Below, one piece after another: positions 1 to 8,427 of a stretch of 24,575 bases of DNA; the stretch's first letter is position 1, and the number at the start of each line of letters is the position of its first letter. Source of the stretch: a virus; IMG/VR virus record IMGVR_UViG_3300027286_000013, positions 1-24,575 of that record; one strand, given 5' to 3'. The translations under genes were made by a program, and so were the position numbers. The notes beneath the pieces were generated by a model. It was not told the origin of the DNA. It saw nothing but the letters and a program-made list of their open reading frames with translations, and ran no database searches.

Positions 1-10
1 AGATATCACA

Positions 11-451
11 ATGGCCAAGCGTGGCCGCAAGCCAGTCGATCGCACCTCGTGGCTACGAGCAGGTGGGCCGCTACCAGATAAGCCACTCGGTTTGTCTAAA
101 TTAGAAATGGTGCAATACAAATGGCTAGTCGAGGCGATGGCGCACGTGGGAACGGGCGGGGCATCAGATCTCGCAGCGGTGACGATGGCGGCAAAAATGC
201 TGGCGAGAGCGCAGATCCTGCGCGACCTGATCGATCAGCTACCGAGTCCAATGATCGACCGCGAAAACGGGCCAGCGCTACACCCGGCGTACGCAGAGCT
301 CGGGCGCAGCGAGTCGCGAATCCAGTCGATGCTGATCAGCCTCAACCTGATGCCGCGGACACGATCGAGCACACGCCTGCCCGCCGAGCAGCAGGTGACG
401 GCAGCAAGCGTGCCCGACGACAATCCAATCCTCAAACTCCTGGGCAGCTAG
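11..451 (+). CDS. terS: Terminase small subunit (P27-like)
   Basis: This is the probable DNA-recognition subunit of the packaging motor. It is 146 aa, the size expected of P27-type small terminases. The N-terminus is basic (MAKRGRKP), and a helical central region (about residues 30-110) precedes a short polar tail. Gene order is the strongest evidence: the gene lies immediately before an unmistakable large terminase, then portal, protease and capsid. No clear Shine-Dalgarno is visible before the ATG at 11, and the window begins only 10 bases upstream, so the true start could lie further left. The only canonical start of the large subunit lies inside this gene in another reading frame. The sequence similarity itself is weak, so the call is partly positional. 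Confidence 0.7.
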   Translation: MAKRGRKPVDRTSWLRAGGPLPDKPLGLSKLEMVQYKWLVEAMAHVGTGGASDLAAVTMAAKMLARAQILRDLIDQLPSPMIDRENGPALHPAYAELGRSESRIQSMLISLNLMPRTRSSTRLPAEQQVTAASVPDDNPILKLLGS

Positions 452-1983
452 CCGCGCGCAACGTCGAGCTGTTTTTCCGCACCTGCTTGACTCACGTCAA
501 AGGAGCGGACGCAGGTCGTCCGCTCATGCTGGCCGACTGGCAGTATCGAGACATCATCGAGCCATTGTTCGGCACTCTCCGTCCTGATGGCCTGCGCCAA
601 TACCGCACCAGCTACATCGAGATACCGCGAAAAAACGGCAAGAGCACATTGTGCGCAGGCATAGCGCTCTACTTGCTCATGGCAGATGGCGAAAAGGGCG
701 CGGAGATCGTCAGCGCTGCCGCTGACCGTGAGCAGGCATCTATCGTGTTCGATATTGCCAGCAGCATGGTGCAGGCTAGCCCGATGCTCGCATCACGATG
801 CACTGTGCTGCGCAAAGAGATCGTAACCAAGAACGGTAGCAGATATCGAGCAATCAGCGCAGATGCTCATACTAAGCACGGGTTCAACTGTTCAGGCATC
901 ATATTTGACGAGCTCCACGCTCAGCCCAATAGAGAGCTCTGGGATGTGCTCACGACGAGCGTAGGATCGCGCAGGCAGCCGCTCACCGTGGCGATCACGA
1001 CCGCAGGGCACGATCGCAACTCACTCTGCTACGAGATGCACCAGCATGCCCGGTCGGTCGCTGATGGCTCGCTGGTCGATCACAGTTTCCTGCCCGTTCT
1101 GTATCGAGCGCCAGACGGGGCATCGTGGCGAGATGAGTCAACATGGCGAGCAGCAAACCCCGGATATGGCGTATCCGTGCTGCCCGACTACATGCACCAA
1201 GCCGCCATGGACGCCGCCCAATCACCTGCCCGCGAGCTAGCATTTCGCCGTCTCCATCTCTGCGAGTGGACCGACACAATCACACGATGGATCGCACCCG
1301 AGACATGGGACGCATGCCGCAGCCCTCGACCTGATCTCGATGGCCGATTGTGTTATGGTGCGCTCGACCTGAGCAGCACCATGGACCTCTCGGCGTTTGT
1401 CCTGGCGTTTCCTCTCGACGATGGCACGATCTGGATTGAGCCGACATGTTGGGCACCTCGTGGCGCTCTCAAACAACGTGAGCGCACCAATCGCATGCGC
1501 TACGACCAATGGCATGCGAGCGGGCACATCAACGTCACCGATGGCGATGTGATCGAGTACGAGGATGTCTACACGCGGATCAAGCAATTATGTGCACAGT
1601 ATCGAGTCGTCGATATCGCAATTGACCGTTGGAACGCTAGCCAACTGGCTCAGCAGATGCAGAGCGATGGCCTCAATATCGTGTCGTTTGGGCAGGGTTA
1701 TGCAAGCATGAGCCCAGCCGCTAAAGATTTTGAGACATTAGTCATGGCGAGAAAATTGAGGCATGACGGCAATCCGGTATTGCGGTGGTGTCTGGGCAAC
1801 TGTTCGATAGAGTCAGACGCCGCCGGAAACATCAAACCGAGCAAGGCCAAGAGCTCAGAAAAGATCGACGCCTTGGTGGCGAGCATCATGGCAGTCGCAC
1901 GATCTCGAGTTGGTGAGGCAGGCGGAGCGATTGGGCGAGGTGCCCCATCGGTGTACGAGTCGCGGGGGATGACTCTCATATGA
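121..1983 (+). CDS. terL: Terminase large subunit (start uncertain)
   Basis: This is the packaging ATPase and nuclease that translocates DNA into the prohead. Numbering from the ATG at 121, Walker A is PRKNGKST (169-176) and Walker B is GIIFDE (about 259-264). The RNase H-like nuclease domain supplies D416 (ALDLSS), D502 (AIDRW) and D583 (EKIDAL). Recognisable homology starts near residue 104 (TPGQLAARNVELFF). The first ~100 residues are low-complexity Arg/Gly/Asp/Ala sequence that overlaps terS out of frame. No ATG, GTG or TTG occurs in this frame between 121 and the start of homology; the next are TTG 487 and ATG 526, which would delete conserved sequence. The real start is therefore either ATG 121 with a 331-nt overlap, a non-canonical codon, or frameshifting from terS. 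The gene's 3' end overlaps the portal start by ATGA. Confidence 0.93.
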   Translation: MASRGDGARGNGRGIRSRSGDDGGKNAGESADPARPDRSATESNDRPRKRASATPGVRRARAQRVANPVDADQPQPDAADTIEHTPARRAAGDGSKRARRQSNPQTPGQLAARNVELFFRTCLTHVKGADAGRPLMLADWQYRDIIEPLFGTLRPDGLRQYRTSYIEIPRKNGKSTLCAGIALYLLMADGEKGAEIVSAAADREQASIVFDIASSMVQASPMLASRCTVLRKEIVTKNGSRYRAISADAHTKHGFNCSGIIFDELHAQPNRELWDVLTTSVGSRRQPLTVAITTAGHDRNSLCYEMHQHARSVADGSLVDHSFLPVLYRAPDGASWRDESTWRAANPGYGVSVLPDYMHQAAMDAAQSPARELAFRRLHLCEWTDTITRWIAPETWDACRSPRPDLDGRLCYGALDLSSTMDLSAFVLAFPLDDGTIWIEPTCWAPRGALKQRERTNRMRYDQWHASGHINVTDGDVIEYEDVYTRIKQLCAQYRVVDIAIDRWNASQLAQQMQSDGLNIVSFGQGYASMSPAAKDFETLVMARKLRHDGNPVLRWCLGNCSIESDAAGNIKPSKAKSSEKIDALVASIMAVARSRVGEAGGAIGRGAPSVYESRGMTLI

Positions 1984-3863
1984 CGATCATCGATCGCATC
2001 AAGAGCATATTCACGCTGCGCATGGGCAATCGCCCAAGCCTGCGAGATCCTGCGCTCACAGCGTTCTACGGTGGCGCAGTTAGCAGCGCTGGTGTGCAAG
2101 TATCAGAGACATCAGCGCTCAGCTATGCGCCGTTCTGGCAAGCCGTCCGCATTATCTCCGAGACCATCTCTAGCCTGCCGTTTCACGTATATCAGCAGAC
2201 TGCAAATGGGCGGATTATCGCTGATGACATGATGGTGGCCGACCTCCTGCGCTTTGCCCCCAACGAAGAAATGACCTCGATGCAACTGCGCGAGCAATGG
2301 CTTGCGCAGGCTCTCACGTGGGGCAATGGCTACTGCGAGATCGAGCGAGACACGATCGGCCGCCCAACGCGCCTATGGCTGCTGCGAGCGGAGAATATGA
2401 AAGTCGGGCGATCCGAAAACGGCGACCTACAATATATCTATCGCTCGGACCACGCTCGCCCGACCTACATACCAGCATCTGACGTACTGCATCTACGCGG
2501 CCCAGGCGGTGACGGCTACGTTGGTGCCAGCGTTGTCTCGCTGGCTCGAGACTCGATCGGGCTAGGCATCGCTGCTGAGTCGTTTGGCTCATCATTTTTT
2601 GGCCGTGGCGCTCGACCATCCGGCGTGCTAGAGCATCCCGGCAGGCTCAGCGACGATGCCCGCGGTCGCCTGCGCGGTGATTGGGAACGACTGCACTCCG
2701 GCATCGATAATGCCTCACGAGTAGCAATCCTCGAGGAGGGCATGAAATGGACCACGACTGCGATACCGCCTGACGATGCGCAGTTCCTCGAGACGAGACG
2801 CTTTCAGCTCGAGGAGATTGCCCGCTGGTTCAACATTCCAGTATCGAAACTGCGAGCAACTGGCGGCTCGACCTACAGCTCGCTCGAGCAAGAAAACCAA
2901 GCGTTCCTGAGCGAAACATTGCGCCCTTGGCTAGTCCGTATCGAGCAAGAGGTTCGCAACAAACTGCTCCTGCCGATCAGCAGCAGCTACTACGTCGAGC
3001 ATCGCGTCGAGGGGTTGCTGCGTACTGACCTCGCTGCTCGATACAGCGCCTACGCCATTGGCCGCAACTGGGGCTGGCTCTCCGTCAATGAGATCAGAGC
3101 GCTCGAGCAGCTCGACCCTATCGAGGGTGGAGATGTATTTCTCCAGCCGCTCAACATGCAACCCGTATCGTCGATGGGTGGAGCTCAGGCACCGCCTGCT
3201 GATCCTACTGTTGCGCCAGTCGTCGTCGATCCTACAGCGCTGCCAGCAGCACCACCGGCACCAGCAGAGACCAACGACCTTGAGGCATATGCCAGCGATG
3301 CCGTGATCGCTCTGGCTCTCGCCATGACCGAGCACCAGATCCCGAGCTGCGAGCATGGCTCGACCAATCGCTGCCGTGTCTGCGGTATCGAGCGTGAGCG
3401 TGAGCTTGTGCCACCGAGCCGCCCAGGTGGACGCCATGGTTGGCGCATCAAATGGCGACCGATTCTGCCATTGCGCAAAACAGAGACTGAGCGATCGATG
3501 CCAACTGAGCGTCGAGCAAAATACGACAATATTGATTTTTCGCCACCTGCCGGAGTGCGCGAGGAAGCCGCTCGAGGTCTAGCGTGGCGAGCCGAATATG
3601 GTCGCGGTGGCACTGAGGTGGGCGTTGCTCGAGCCAGAGACCTCAGCAATGGCAGCAACATCAGCCCCGACACAATCGGACGGATGGTGAGTTATTTTGC
3701 CCGCCATGCCGTTGATTCAGAGGGCGAGGGCTGGTCGCCCGGTCAAGACGGTTTCCCGAGCGCTGGCCGCATTGCCTGGGCGCTATGGGGCGGAGATGCC
3801 GGGCGAACATGGGCGAACAAAATAGCAGGCCAGATGGATAGGGAGGACGACAATGGAGCGTAG
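1980..3863 (+). CDS. Portal protein, HK97 type, with extended C-terminus
   Basis: This should form the dodecameric DNA entry and exit ring at the capsid vertex. Residues ~1-395 match the HK97-type portal fold, with landmarks FWQAVRIISETISSLPFHVY and, later, RRFQLEEIARWFNIP. A Pro/Ala-rich linker follows. Next comes a small metal-binding-like motif, C457-x-H459-x5-C465-x2-C468. The last part (about residues 521-620, including YGRGGTEVGVARARDLSNG and PSAGRIAWALWGGDAGR) is a separate module. I recognise that module as recurring at the C-termini of various phage head proteins; its function is unknown to me. At 627 aa the protein is some 200 aa longer than a minimal HK97-type portal. The start overlaps terL (ATGA) and the end overlaps the protease by 11 nt. 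Confidence 0.93.
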   Translation: MTIIDRIKSIFTLRMGNRPSLRDPALTAFYGGAVSSAGVQVSETSALSYAPFWQAVRIISETISSLPFHVYQQTANGRIIADDMMVADLLRFAPNEEMTSMQLREQWLAQALTWGNGYCEIERDTIGRPTRLWLLRAENMKVGRSENGDLQYIYRSDHARPTYIPASDVLHLRGPGGDGYVGASVVSLARDSIGLGIAAESFGSSFFGRGARPSGVLEHPGRLSDDARGRLRGDWERLHSGIDNASRVAILEEGMKWTTTAIPPDDAQFLETRRFQLEEIARWFNIPVSKLRATGGSTYSSLEQENQAFLSETLRPWLVRIEQEVRNKLLLPISSSYYVEHRVEGLLRTDLAARYSAYAIGRNWGWLSVNEIRALEQLDPIEGGDVFLQPLNMQPVSSMGGAQAPPADPTVAPVVVDPTALPAAPPAPAETNDLEAYASDAVIALALAMTEHQIPSCEHGSTNRCRVCGIERERELVPPSRPGGRHGWRIKWRPILPLRKTETERSMPTERRAKYDNIDFSPPAGVREEAARGLAWRAEYGRGGTEVGVARARDLSNGSNISPDTIGRMVSYFARHAVDSEGEGWSPGQDGFPSAGRIAWALWGGDAGRTWANKIAGQMDREDDNGA

Positions 3864-4419
3864 ATTACTCTCTACCGTCTCATCTGATGCTGGCCGACTG
3901 ATGGGCTATGCGAGCGTCTACGGGCCGCTCAGCGAAGATCTAGGCGGTTTCCGCGAGCGCATAGCACCGCAGGCATTTACTCGCACGCTTGAGGATAAGT
4001 CCGCGGATGTGCGAGCTCTGGTCAATCACGACTCATCGCTCGTGTTAGGTCGCAGATCCGCGGGCACGCTCAAACTGAGCACCGACAAAAATGGCCTTGG
4101 CGTTGAGATCTATCCGCCAGACACCAGCTATGCCAAGGATCTGCTAGCACTCATTCAGCGCGGCGATGTCAACCAGATGTCGTTTGGATTTATCGTCAAA
4201 GCTGACGAGTGGACAATCGAGGAAACAGTACGAGTGCGGACTGTGACAGATGTCGAGCTCATCGAGGTCTCCGTTGTCACCATTCCCGCCTACCCGGACA
4301 CCACGGTCGCGATACGGTCGCGTGATCAGTGGAGCGCCAGTCAATTAAGACTGAGCGTACATTTGAGAGGCCGAAGATTACTTATGTCGCAGCTCGGCTG
4401 CGCAGGGAGGATTGCATGA
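3853..4419 (+). CDS. HK97-family prohead protease (S78)
   Basis: This serine protease would mature the prohead by cleaving the capsid protein's N-terminal region. Family landmarks are GYASVYGPLSEDLGGFRERI near the N-terminus and VNHD (candidate catalytic His59). MSFGF follows with Ser110 as nucleophile, and then VELIEVSVVTIPAYP with the acidic third residue near 135-138. Length (188 aa) is normal for the family. A strong ribosome site (AGGGAGGACGACA) precedes the ATG at 3853, inside the end of the portal gene. The stop overlaps the capsid start by ATGA. The tail after about residue 155 (RSRDQWSASQ...) is basic and probably dispensable. Confidence 0.93.
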   Translation: MERRLLSTVSSDAGRLMGYASVYGPLSEDLGGFRERIAPQAFTRTLEDKSADVRALVNHDSSLVLGRRSAGTLKLSTDKNGLGVEIYPPDTSYAKDLLALIQRGDVNQMSFGFIVKADEWTIEETVRVRTVTDVELIEVSVVTIPAYPDTTVAIRSRDQWSASQLRLSVHLRGRRLLMSQLGCAGRIA

Positions 4420-5750
4420 GCGTATCACGTCGCGACCTGCTCGCAGAGCGAGCACGTCTAGTAGAGCAGGCCAAGGGCTACCACGAGTCGGCAGCGACCC
4501 GTGAGTGGACGCCTGAAGAGACTGCAAAGGTGGATGAAATCGTTGCTCTCATCGCAGACCACGATGCTCGCATCGCGGCTATCGAGCTAGCAATGGCCGA
4601 AGAGGTTTCCGGCGAAGAGGCACCAGCAGAAGCGCCAGCAGCAGATCCAGCAACTCAGCAGCAGGCAGCTCGCGCACGTCTCAACGATGTGCTCAGCGCG
4701 AGTTCACGCCGCACTCGCCCAGCACCAGTGGGCGTGCCAATGTTCACCCGCGACCTTGACGACAAGCGCGCCAATCGGGACCGGGAAACAGCTCTTTGCG
4801 GCTGGTTCTTGGGCAACGATGCTCGCCCTGAGCACCGCTCAGCAGCTCAGCGCTCAGGGCTCAACCTGGGCTCCAACCGCATCGTGTTGACTCGCGCCAA
4901 CTCGACCAGCTCCAGTGCCGGTGGTTACACCATCCCGCAGGGATTTCTCGCCGAGCTGGAAAAGAAAATTGTATACTTCAACCCTCTTCGTGATGTTGCT
5001 CGCGTCATCCGCACCGAGTCGGGTAACAGCCTGCCCTTCCCGACGATCGACGACTCGGGCAACCCGGGTGCGATCGGCGCGGAAAACACCGCACCATCCG
5101 CTACCGATATGACCTTCGGTCAGATCATCCTCGGCGCATACCGCACCGAGTCTCTGGTGCTGCTCAGCAATGAGCTCCTACGTGACTCCGGTTTGGATCT
5201 TGCGACCGAAGTTGCTGGTCTCCTCGGCGAGCGTCTTGGCCGCAAAGAGGCGACCGACCACGCAACTGGTAACGGCACGACTGCTCCTCAGGGTGTAGTC
5301 ACCGGCTCCAGCGCTGGTGTTGCTGGCGCGACCACGACGACCATCACGCTCGCCAATATCATGGGATGCCGTAATGCCCTCGATTACGGATACCAGCAAA
5401 ATGGCGCATGGATGATGCACCAGTCGATCTGGTCTACCATCCTGCAATTGGCCGACTCACAGAGCCGTCCATTGTTCTTGGACCTCTTGAACGGCAACGC
5501 ACCGCGGCTCCTTGGCTATCCAGTCATCGTCAATAACGCAATGGCCAGCTCGATCGCTGCCAACGCCAAAACTGTTCTGTTCGGCGATTTCAGCAAGTAC
5601 TACATCCGTGATGCCGGTGATATCGAAATCATCCGCATGAACGAGCGCTATGCTGATGCCTATCAGACTGGCTTTATGGCAGTTCGTAGGTCTGACGCCA
5701 AGGTGGCTCAGTCCGCCGCGATCGTCCGTATCACTCAACCAGCAACCTAA
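4416..5750 (+). CDS. Major capsid protein, HK97 fold
   Basis: This is the shell protein. The start chosen is ATG 4416, which overlaps the protease stop (ATGA) and follows GGGAGGATTGC. A longer in-frame extension upstream only repeats protease-coding DNA. The product is 444 aa. The first ~110 residues are charged and predicted coiled coil, then Ala/Glu/Pro-rich; this is the usual scaffolding delta domain removed by the S78 protease. The mature HK97 core follows, marked by SAGGYTIPQGFLAEL, LPFPTIDDSGN, LVLLSNELLRDSG and LGERLGRKEATDHATG. The C-terminus carries the usual RYADAYQTGFMAVRRSDAKV segment. The order protease then capsid is the canonical head module. Confidence 0.96.
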   Translation: MSVSRRDLLAERARLVEQAKGYHESAATREWTPEETAKVDEIVALIADHDARIAAIELAMAEEVSGEEAPAEAPAADPATQQQAARARLNDVLSASSRRTRPAPVGVPMFTRDLDDKRANRDRETALCGWFLGNDARPEHRSAAQRSGLNLGSNRIVLTRANSTSSSAGGYTIPQGFLAELEKKIVYFNPLRDVARVIRTESGNSLPFPTIDDSGNPGAIGAENTAPSATDMTFGQIILGAYRTESLVLLSNELLRDSGLDLATEVAGLLGERLGRKEATDHATGNGTTAPQGVVTGSSAGVAGATTTTITLANIMGCRNALDYGYQQNGAWMMHQSIWSTILQLADSQSRPLFLDLLNGNAPRLLGYPVIVNNAMASSIAANAKTVLFGDFSKYYIRDAGDIEIIRMNERYADAYQTGFMAVRRSDAKVAQSAAIVRITQPAT

Positions 5751-5764
5751 TGTGGGGCAAGCTC

Positions 5765-5965
5765 ATGAGAGTTAAAATACTCATCCACTGCGTAGGCACT
5801 CTCGTGAGCTACATGCCCGGTGAGGTTCTGGATATTGTTGGCGATGACGCCCAGCGGCTCGTATCCGCTGGGCTCGCCGAGCCCTATCAGGAGCCAGCAG
5901 CACCGGCTCCACCACCTTTAGACATCGCAGACACTAAGCGTCGTAAAAACGTGGAGAAGAGATGA
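5765..5965 (+). CDS. Small head-associated protein, function unknown
   Basis: This short protein (66 aa) has the form RVKILIHCVGTLVSYMPGEVLDI...AQRLVSAGLAEP, followed by a Pro/Ala-rich stretch and a basic tail. The pattern 'hydrophobic strand, xPGE, L-V-x-AGLAEP' resembles small proteins often found between capsid and connector genes in siphophages. No activity can be assigned. ATG 5765 is preferred because GGGG lies 7 nt upstream. An in-frame ATG at 5750, overlapping the capsid stop as TAATG, would add five residues and cannot be excluded. The 3' end overlaps the connector gene by 4 nt. Confidence 0.7.
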   Translation: MRVKILIHCVGTLVSYMPGEVLDIVGDDAQRLVSAGLAEPYQEPAAPAPPPLDIADTKRRKNVEKR

Positions 5966-6576
5966 ATATCAAGATCCTTGCGCGTGGTACCGCTGAGCCA
6001 GTCACACTGGCTGAGGCGAAGCTGCATATGCGCGTGGATCTGAGCGACGATGATACGCTCATCACTGCGATGATCAGCGCGGCACGTGACATGGTAGAGC
6101 GTTACACTAGCCGCACACTGATCTACACCGCATACCGACTGACCATGGACAACTGGCCGTACGACATCGAGCTGCCAAGGTCGCCTGCGATCGAGGCTGC
6201 GGCTAATCTCGTGACCGGCATCGCATACATCACACCGCGCATCCGATACTACGACGGTGATGGTAATCAGCAGACGATGACGTATGCCGCCAATGATTTT
6301 GAAGTTTTGCTCGACAACAACCCGCCGCTGCTCGTGCTGCCACCGAGCGGCATTTGGCCGGTCACCTACCCGCTCCAGCGTGGCGCAATCGAGATCGACT
6401 GGATCGCAGGGTATGGCTCAGCCAGCACGGGCATACCGCAGCTCCTGCGCCTCGCCATCATGATGCTCGTCGCGCATTGGTACGAGCACAGAGAAGCAGT
6501 CGGGTCGTTTGGATCTGAAGTGCCGCTGGCAGTCGATAGCGTGCTCAGGCTCTACTCCGATGGAGGGTATAGCTGA
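5962..6576 (+). CDS. Head-tail connector (gp6-like adaptor)
   Basis: The product probably forms the adaptor ring beneath the portal. The N-terminus, PVTLAEAKLHMRVDLSDDDTLITAMISAARDMVERYTSRTL, is the hallmark of gp6-like connectors: helix, acidic turn, then a long helix with an ERYTxR ending. The remainder is a beta-rich region ending in WIAGYGSASTGIPQLLRLAIMMLVAHWYEHREAV. That segment is the typical C-terminal helix of the family. Length (204 aa) is normal. The start ATG overlaps the previous stop, with GGAGAAGAG-like ribosome-site sequence just upstream, and the stop overlaps the next gene as TGATG. Confidence 0.88.
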   Translation: MNIKILARGTAEPVTLAEAKLHMRVDLSDDDTLITAMISAARDMVERYTSRTLIYTAYRLTMDNWPYDIELPRSPAIEAAANLVTGIAYITPRIRYYDGDGNQQTMTYAANDFEVLLDNNPPLLVLPPSGIWPVTYPLQRGAIEIDWIAGYGSASTGIPQLLRLAIMMLVAHWYEHREAVGSFGSEVPLAVDSVLRLYSDGGYS

Positions 6577-6986
6577 TGCCCGCCAGCACCGTAGTAGGAG
6601 ACATGCGCCGTCGCGTATCCTTGCAGGCTGCGACCGATGCGCTCGATGACTACGGGCAGGCGATCCGCACTTGGGCGACCTATGCGACCGTCTGGGCCAG
6701 CGTTGTGTCGACTCCTGGCAGCGAGCCGCAGAGCGCTCTCATGCAGTCATCAGTCACGACCTACACGGTCACGATGAGATACCGCACCGATGTGCTGCCG
6801 ACTCATCGCGTGATCTACGGAGCGATCACGCTCAATATCGTGGGATTAAGCACCGTTGACGGACTCAATGAACACCTCAAGATCACGGCTGTGCAGGTCG
6901 AGTCAGATGCGCCAGCGACCACGACGACAACGACCACCACAACGGCAGCACCTACCACAACCACCACCACAACTGGGGGTGCGTGA
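6576..6986 (+). CDS. Head-closure protein with Thr-rich tail
   Basis: Residues 1-~110 resemble SPP1 gp16-type stoppers (MRRRVSLQAAT, then a small beta barrel with YTVTMRYRTDVLPTHRVIYG). Such proteins close the connector after packaging. After VQVESDAPA the protein ends in a low-complexity tail, residues 115-133, made of Thr broken once by AAP and finished with GGA. This tail is not part of the usual family and recurs in two tail genes of this window. GGAGGG lies 8 nt before the ATG, and the start overlaps the upstream stop (TGATG). Confidence 0.8.
   Translation: MPASTVVGDMRRRVSLQAATDALDDYGQAIRTWATYATVWASVVSTPGSEPQSALMQSSVTTYTVTMRYRTDVLPTHRVIYGAITLNIVGLSTVDGLNEHLKITAVQVESDAPATTTTTTTTTAAPTTTTTTTGGA
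6918..6974 (+). repeat. ACN-codon tract encoding a Thr tail
   Basis: A run of threonine codons, interrupted by GCA GCA CCT (Ala-Ala-Pro), encodes the tail of the head-closure protein. ACC, ACG and ACA are mixed, so the tract is not a simple microsatellite, and the preserved feature is the amino acid. Related tracts lie at 12429-12518, 12545-12676 and 12824-12979. Confidence 0.9.
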
Positions 6987-7573
6987 TGGCTATACGTAGC
7001 GCCCTCAATATTGATGGGCTAGTAGAGCTGGTCGCCAAGCTCAAAAAATTCCCGGTAGCTATCCGTACCGCATTACGTCGAACGGCTCGCAAGGTCGGCG
7101 GTCAGGTCGCCAAGGTGGCCAAGGCTAAGGCACCTAATCGAAAAGAGACAATGCGAGTCGGCGATCAATTGGTGCGCATGTATGGTGCATCTCAGGCGTT
7201 GAAAAAGAGCATCGGCGTCAAGGTCGCCACGACTCGCAAGGGCGCGGTGAATGCCATCATTGGGCCAAAGCGCAATAGCGAGGCCAAAGTATTCATTGCC
7301 TATTACAAGCCGACTGCTGCCAAAAAAGCGCAGCGCAACGTCACTATCACAATAAAGCCCGCCAAATATGCGCACTTGGTGGAAAATGGATTTACCGCCA
7401 AAATTTGGGCCAGCAATAAGCGAATAAGAGTTAGCCCTAAGCCCTTTCTCCGACCTGCCCTCGACTCCAATAGTGGGCAGGTTTCCGACATCACCGTCGA
7501 TTATCTCCAGATGGCTATCGACGACCTGATCGCCAAGGGCAAAATCAGCCCCGACATGGGGAGTGATACATGA
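6986..7573 (+). CDS. HK97 gp10-like tail completion protein
   Basis: The N-terminus (ALNIDGLVELVAKLKKFPVAIRTALRRTARKVGGQVAKVAKAKAP) is typical of the HK97 gp10-like family. Its members sit between head closure and tail terminator genes and help join tail to head. The middle is strongly basic, and the C-terminal part ends in VENGF...PKPFLRPAL, which is the conserved end of the family. The ATG at 6986 overlaps the previous TGA (TGATG) and follows GGGGG at good spacing. A GTG directly in front (6983) is a less likely start. The stop overlaps the next gene by ATGA. Confidence 0.85.
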   Translation: MAIRSALNIDGLVELVAKLKKFPVAIRTALRRTARKVGGQVAKVAKAKAPNRKETMRVGDQLVRMYGASQALKKSIGVKVATTRKGAVNAIIGPKRNSEAKVFIAYYKPTAAKKAQRNVTITIKPAKYAHLVENGFTAKIWASNKRIRVSPKPFLRPALDSNSGQVSDITVDYLQMAIDDLIAKGKISPDMGSDT

Positions 7574-7980
7574 GTGCCCTTGGCAAGCTCCTGCGTACCT
7601 ACCTCGTCGGTCGCACCGACTACGGCACGACTATCCCCGGTGGCATATCACCGGAGAATGCGCCAGTGGGTTCATCGCTGCCCTATGTCGTGTATCAGGG
7701 CATCAGCACTCAGCGACAGATGCTGCTCTCTGGCATACCAGCAGTCATTACAGAGCGTGTTACGCTGACGGCAGTGGCTGAGACTCGATCGGGTGCGCAG
7801 GGCGTCCTAGTGTGGATCGCGGCTCAGATCGAGGCTACGCCAGGGCGACAGACAGTAGACGGCACGACAGTCCATCACTGGCGCATCGAGGAAGCGCAGG
7901 ATCAATCCGAGCTCGGGGGAGATGGGACCGACGAGCTAGCACGCTTGACTACAATTGACGTAGTCGGCACATACCAGTAA
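7570..7980 (+). CDS. Tail terminator-like protein (DUF3168 type)
   Basis: This 136-aa protein has the pattern of DUF3168 tail-completion proteins. It has an N-terminal helix, a segment with LPYVVYQGISTQ, then VTLTAVAETRSGAQGVLVWIAAQIEA, and a final beta strand ending in IDVVGTY. It lies exactly where the tail terminator lies in siphophages, between gp10-like and tail-tube genes. The product should cap the tail tube and dock it to the connector. GGGGAG precedes the ATG, which overlaps the upstream stop. Confidence 0.8.
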   Translation: MSALGKLLRTYLVGRTDYGTTIPGGISPENAPVGSSLPYVVYQGISTQRQMLLSGIPAVITERVTLTAVAETRSGAQGVLVWIAAQIEATPGRQTVDGTTVHHWRIEEAQDQSELGGDGTDELARLTTIDVVGTYQ

Positions 7981-7992
7981 GGGAGTCTCGAC

Positions 7993-8427
7993 ATGCCAAA
8001 TGTACTAGGACCGGGAACGACCGCAGCCTACGCGACGCTGACCAGCAGCACCGCAGGCACTACAGCAGCTTTGAACGGGCTGATCAGCATCGCGGCTAAT
8101 GCACGATCTACGACGTTCGCTGATGTGACCGCGCTCAGCGATACAAAAATGCAGCGCGTGCCAGTGCGCAACGACCCAGGCACTGTGCAATTCACGCTGT
8201 ACCTCGACGATACCGCGACTGCTACCAACCTGTTAAGCCTGCTCGATACTCGTCGGCTCAACAAGGTTCACACTCGGGTAACCGTCGATCTCGGTGGCGC
8301 AAATATCGATACAATCGCAGTGTACGATGGTTACATCAGCGAGATCGGGTATCCTGATATCGGCGCGACTGACGAGGCGCTGAGGTACACGGTGACACTG
8401 CAACTGAGCGACAAGGACAACACCTAA
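7993..8427 (+). CDS. Major tail tube protein
   Basis: This is probably the subunit of the tail tube. At 144 aa it is Thr/Ala-rich and beta-strand-rich, with a loop MQRVPVRNDPGTVQFTLYLD and a closing VTLQLSDKD that fit small tail-tube proteins of the lambda gpV/HK97 type. Position is decisive: it follows the tail terminator and precedes the frameshifted chaperone and tape measure. AAGGGAG lies upstream of the ATG. The stop overlaps the chaperone start as TAATG. Confidence 0.8.
   Translation: MPNVLGPGTTAAYATLTSSTAGTTAALNGLISIAANARSTTFADVTALSDTKMQRVPVRNDPGTVQFTLYLDDTATATNLLSLLDTRRLNKVHTRVTVDLGGANIDTIAVYDGYISEIGYPDIGATDEALRYTVTLQLSDKDNT

Noticed and set aside
4329-4415. Extended N-terminus of the capsid protein
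   Set aside because: It reads out of frame through the protease gene. ATG 4416 has a strong ribosome site and an ATGA overlap.
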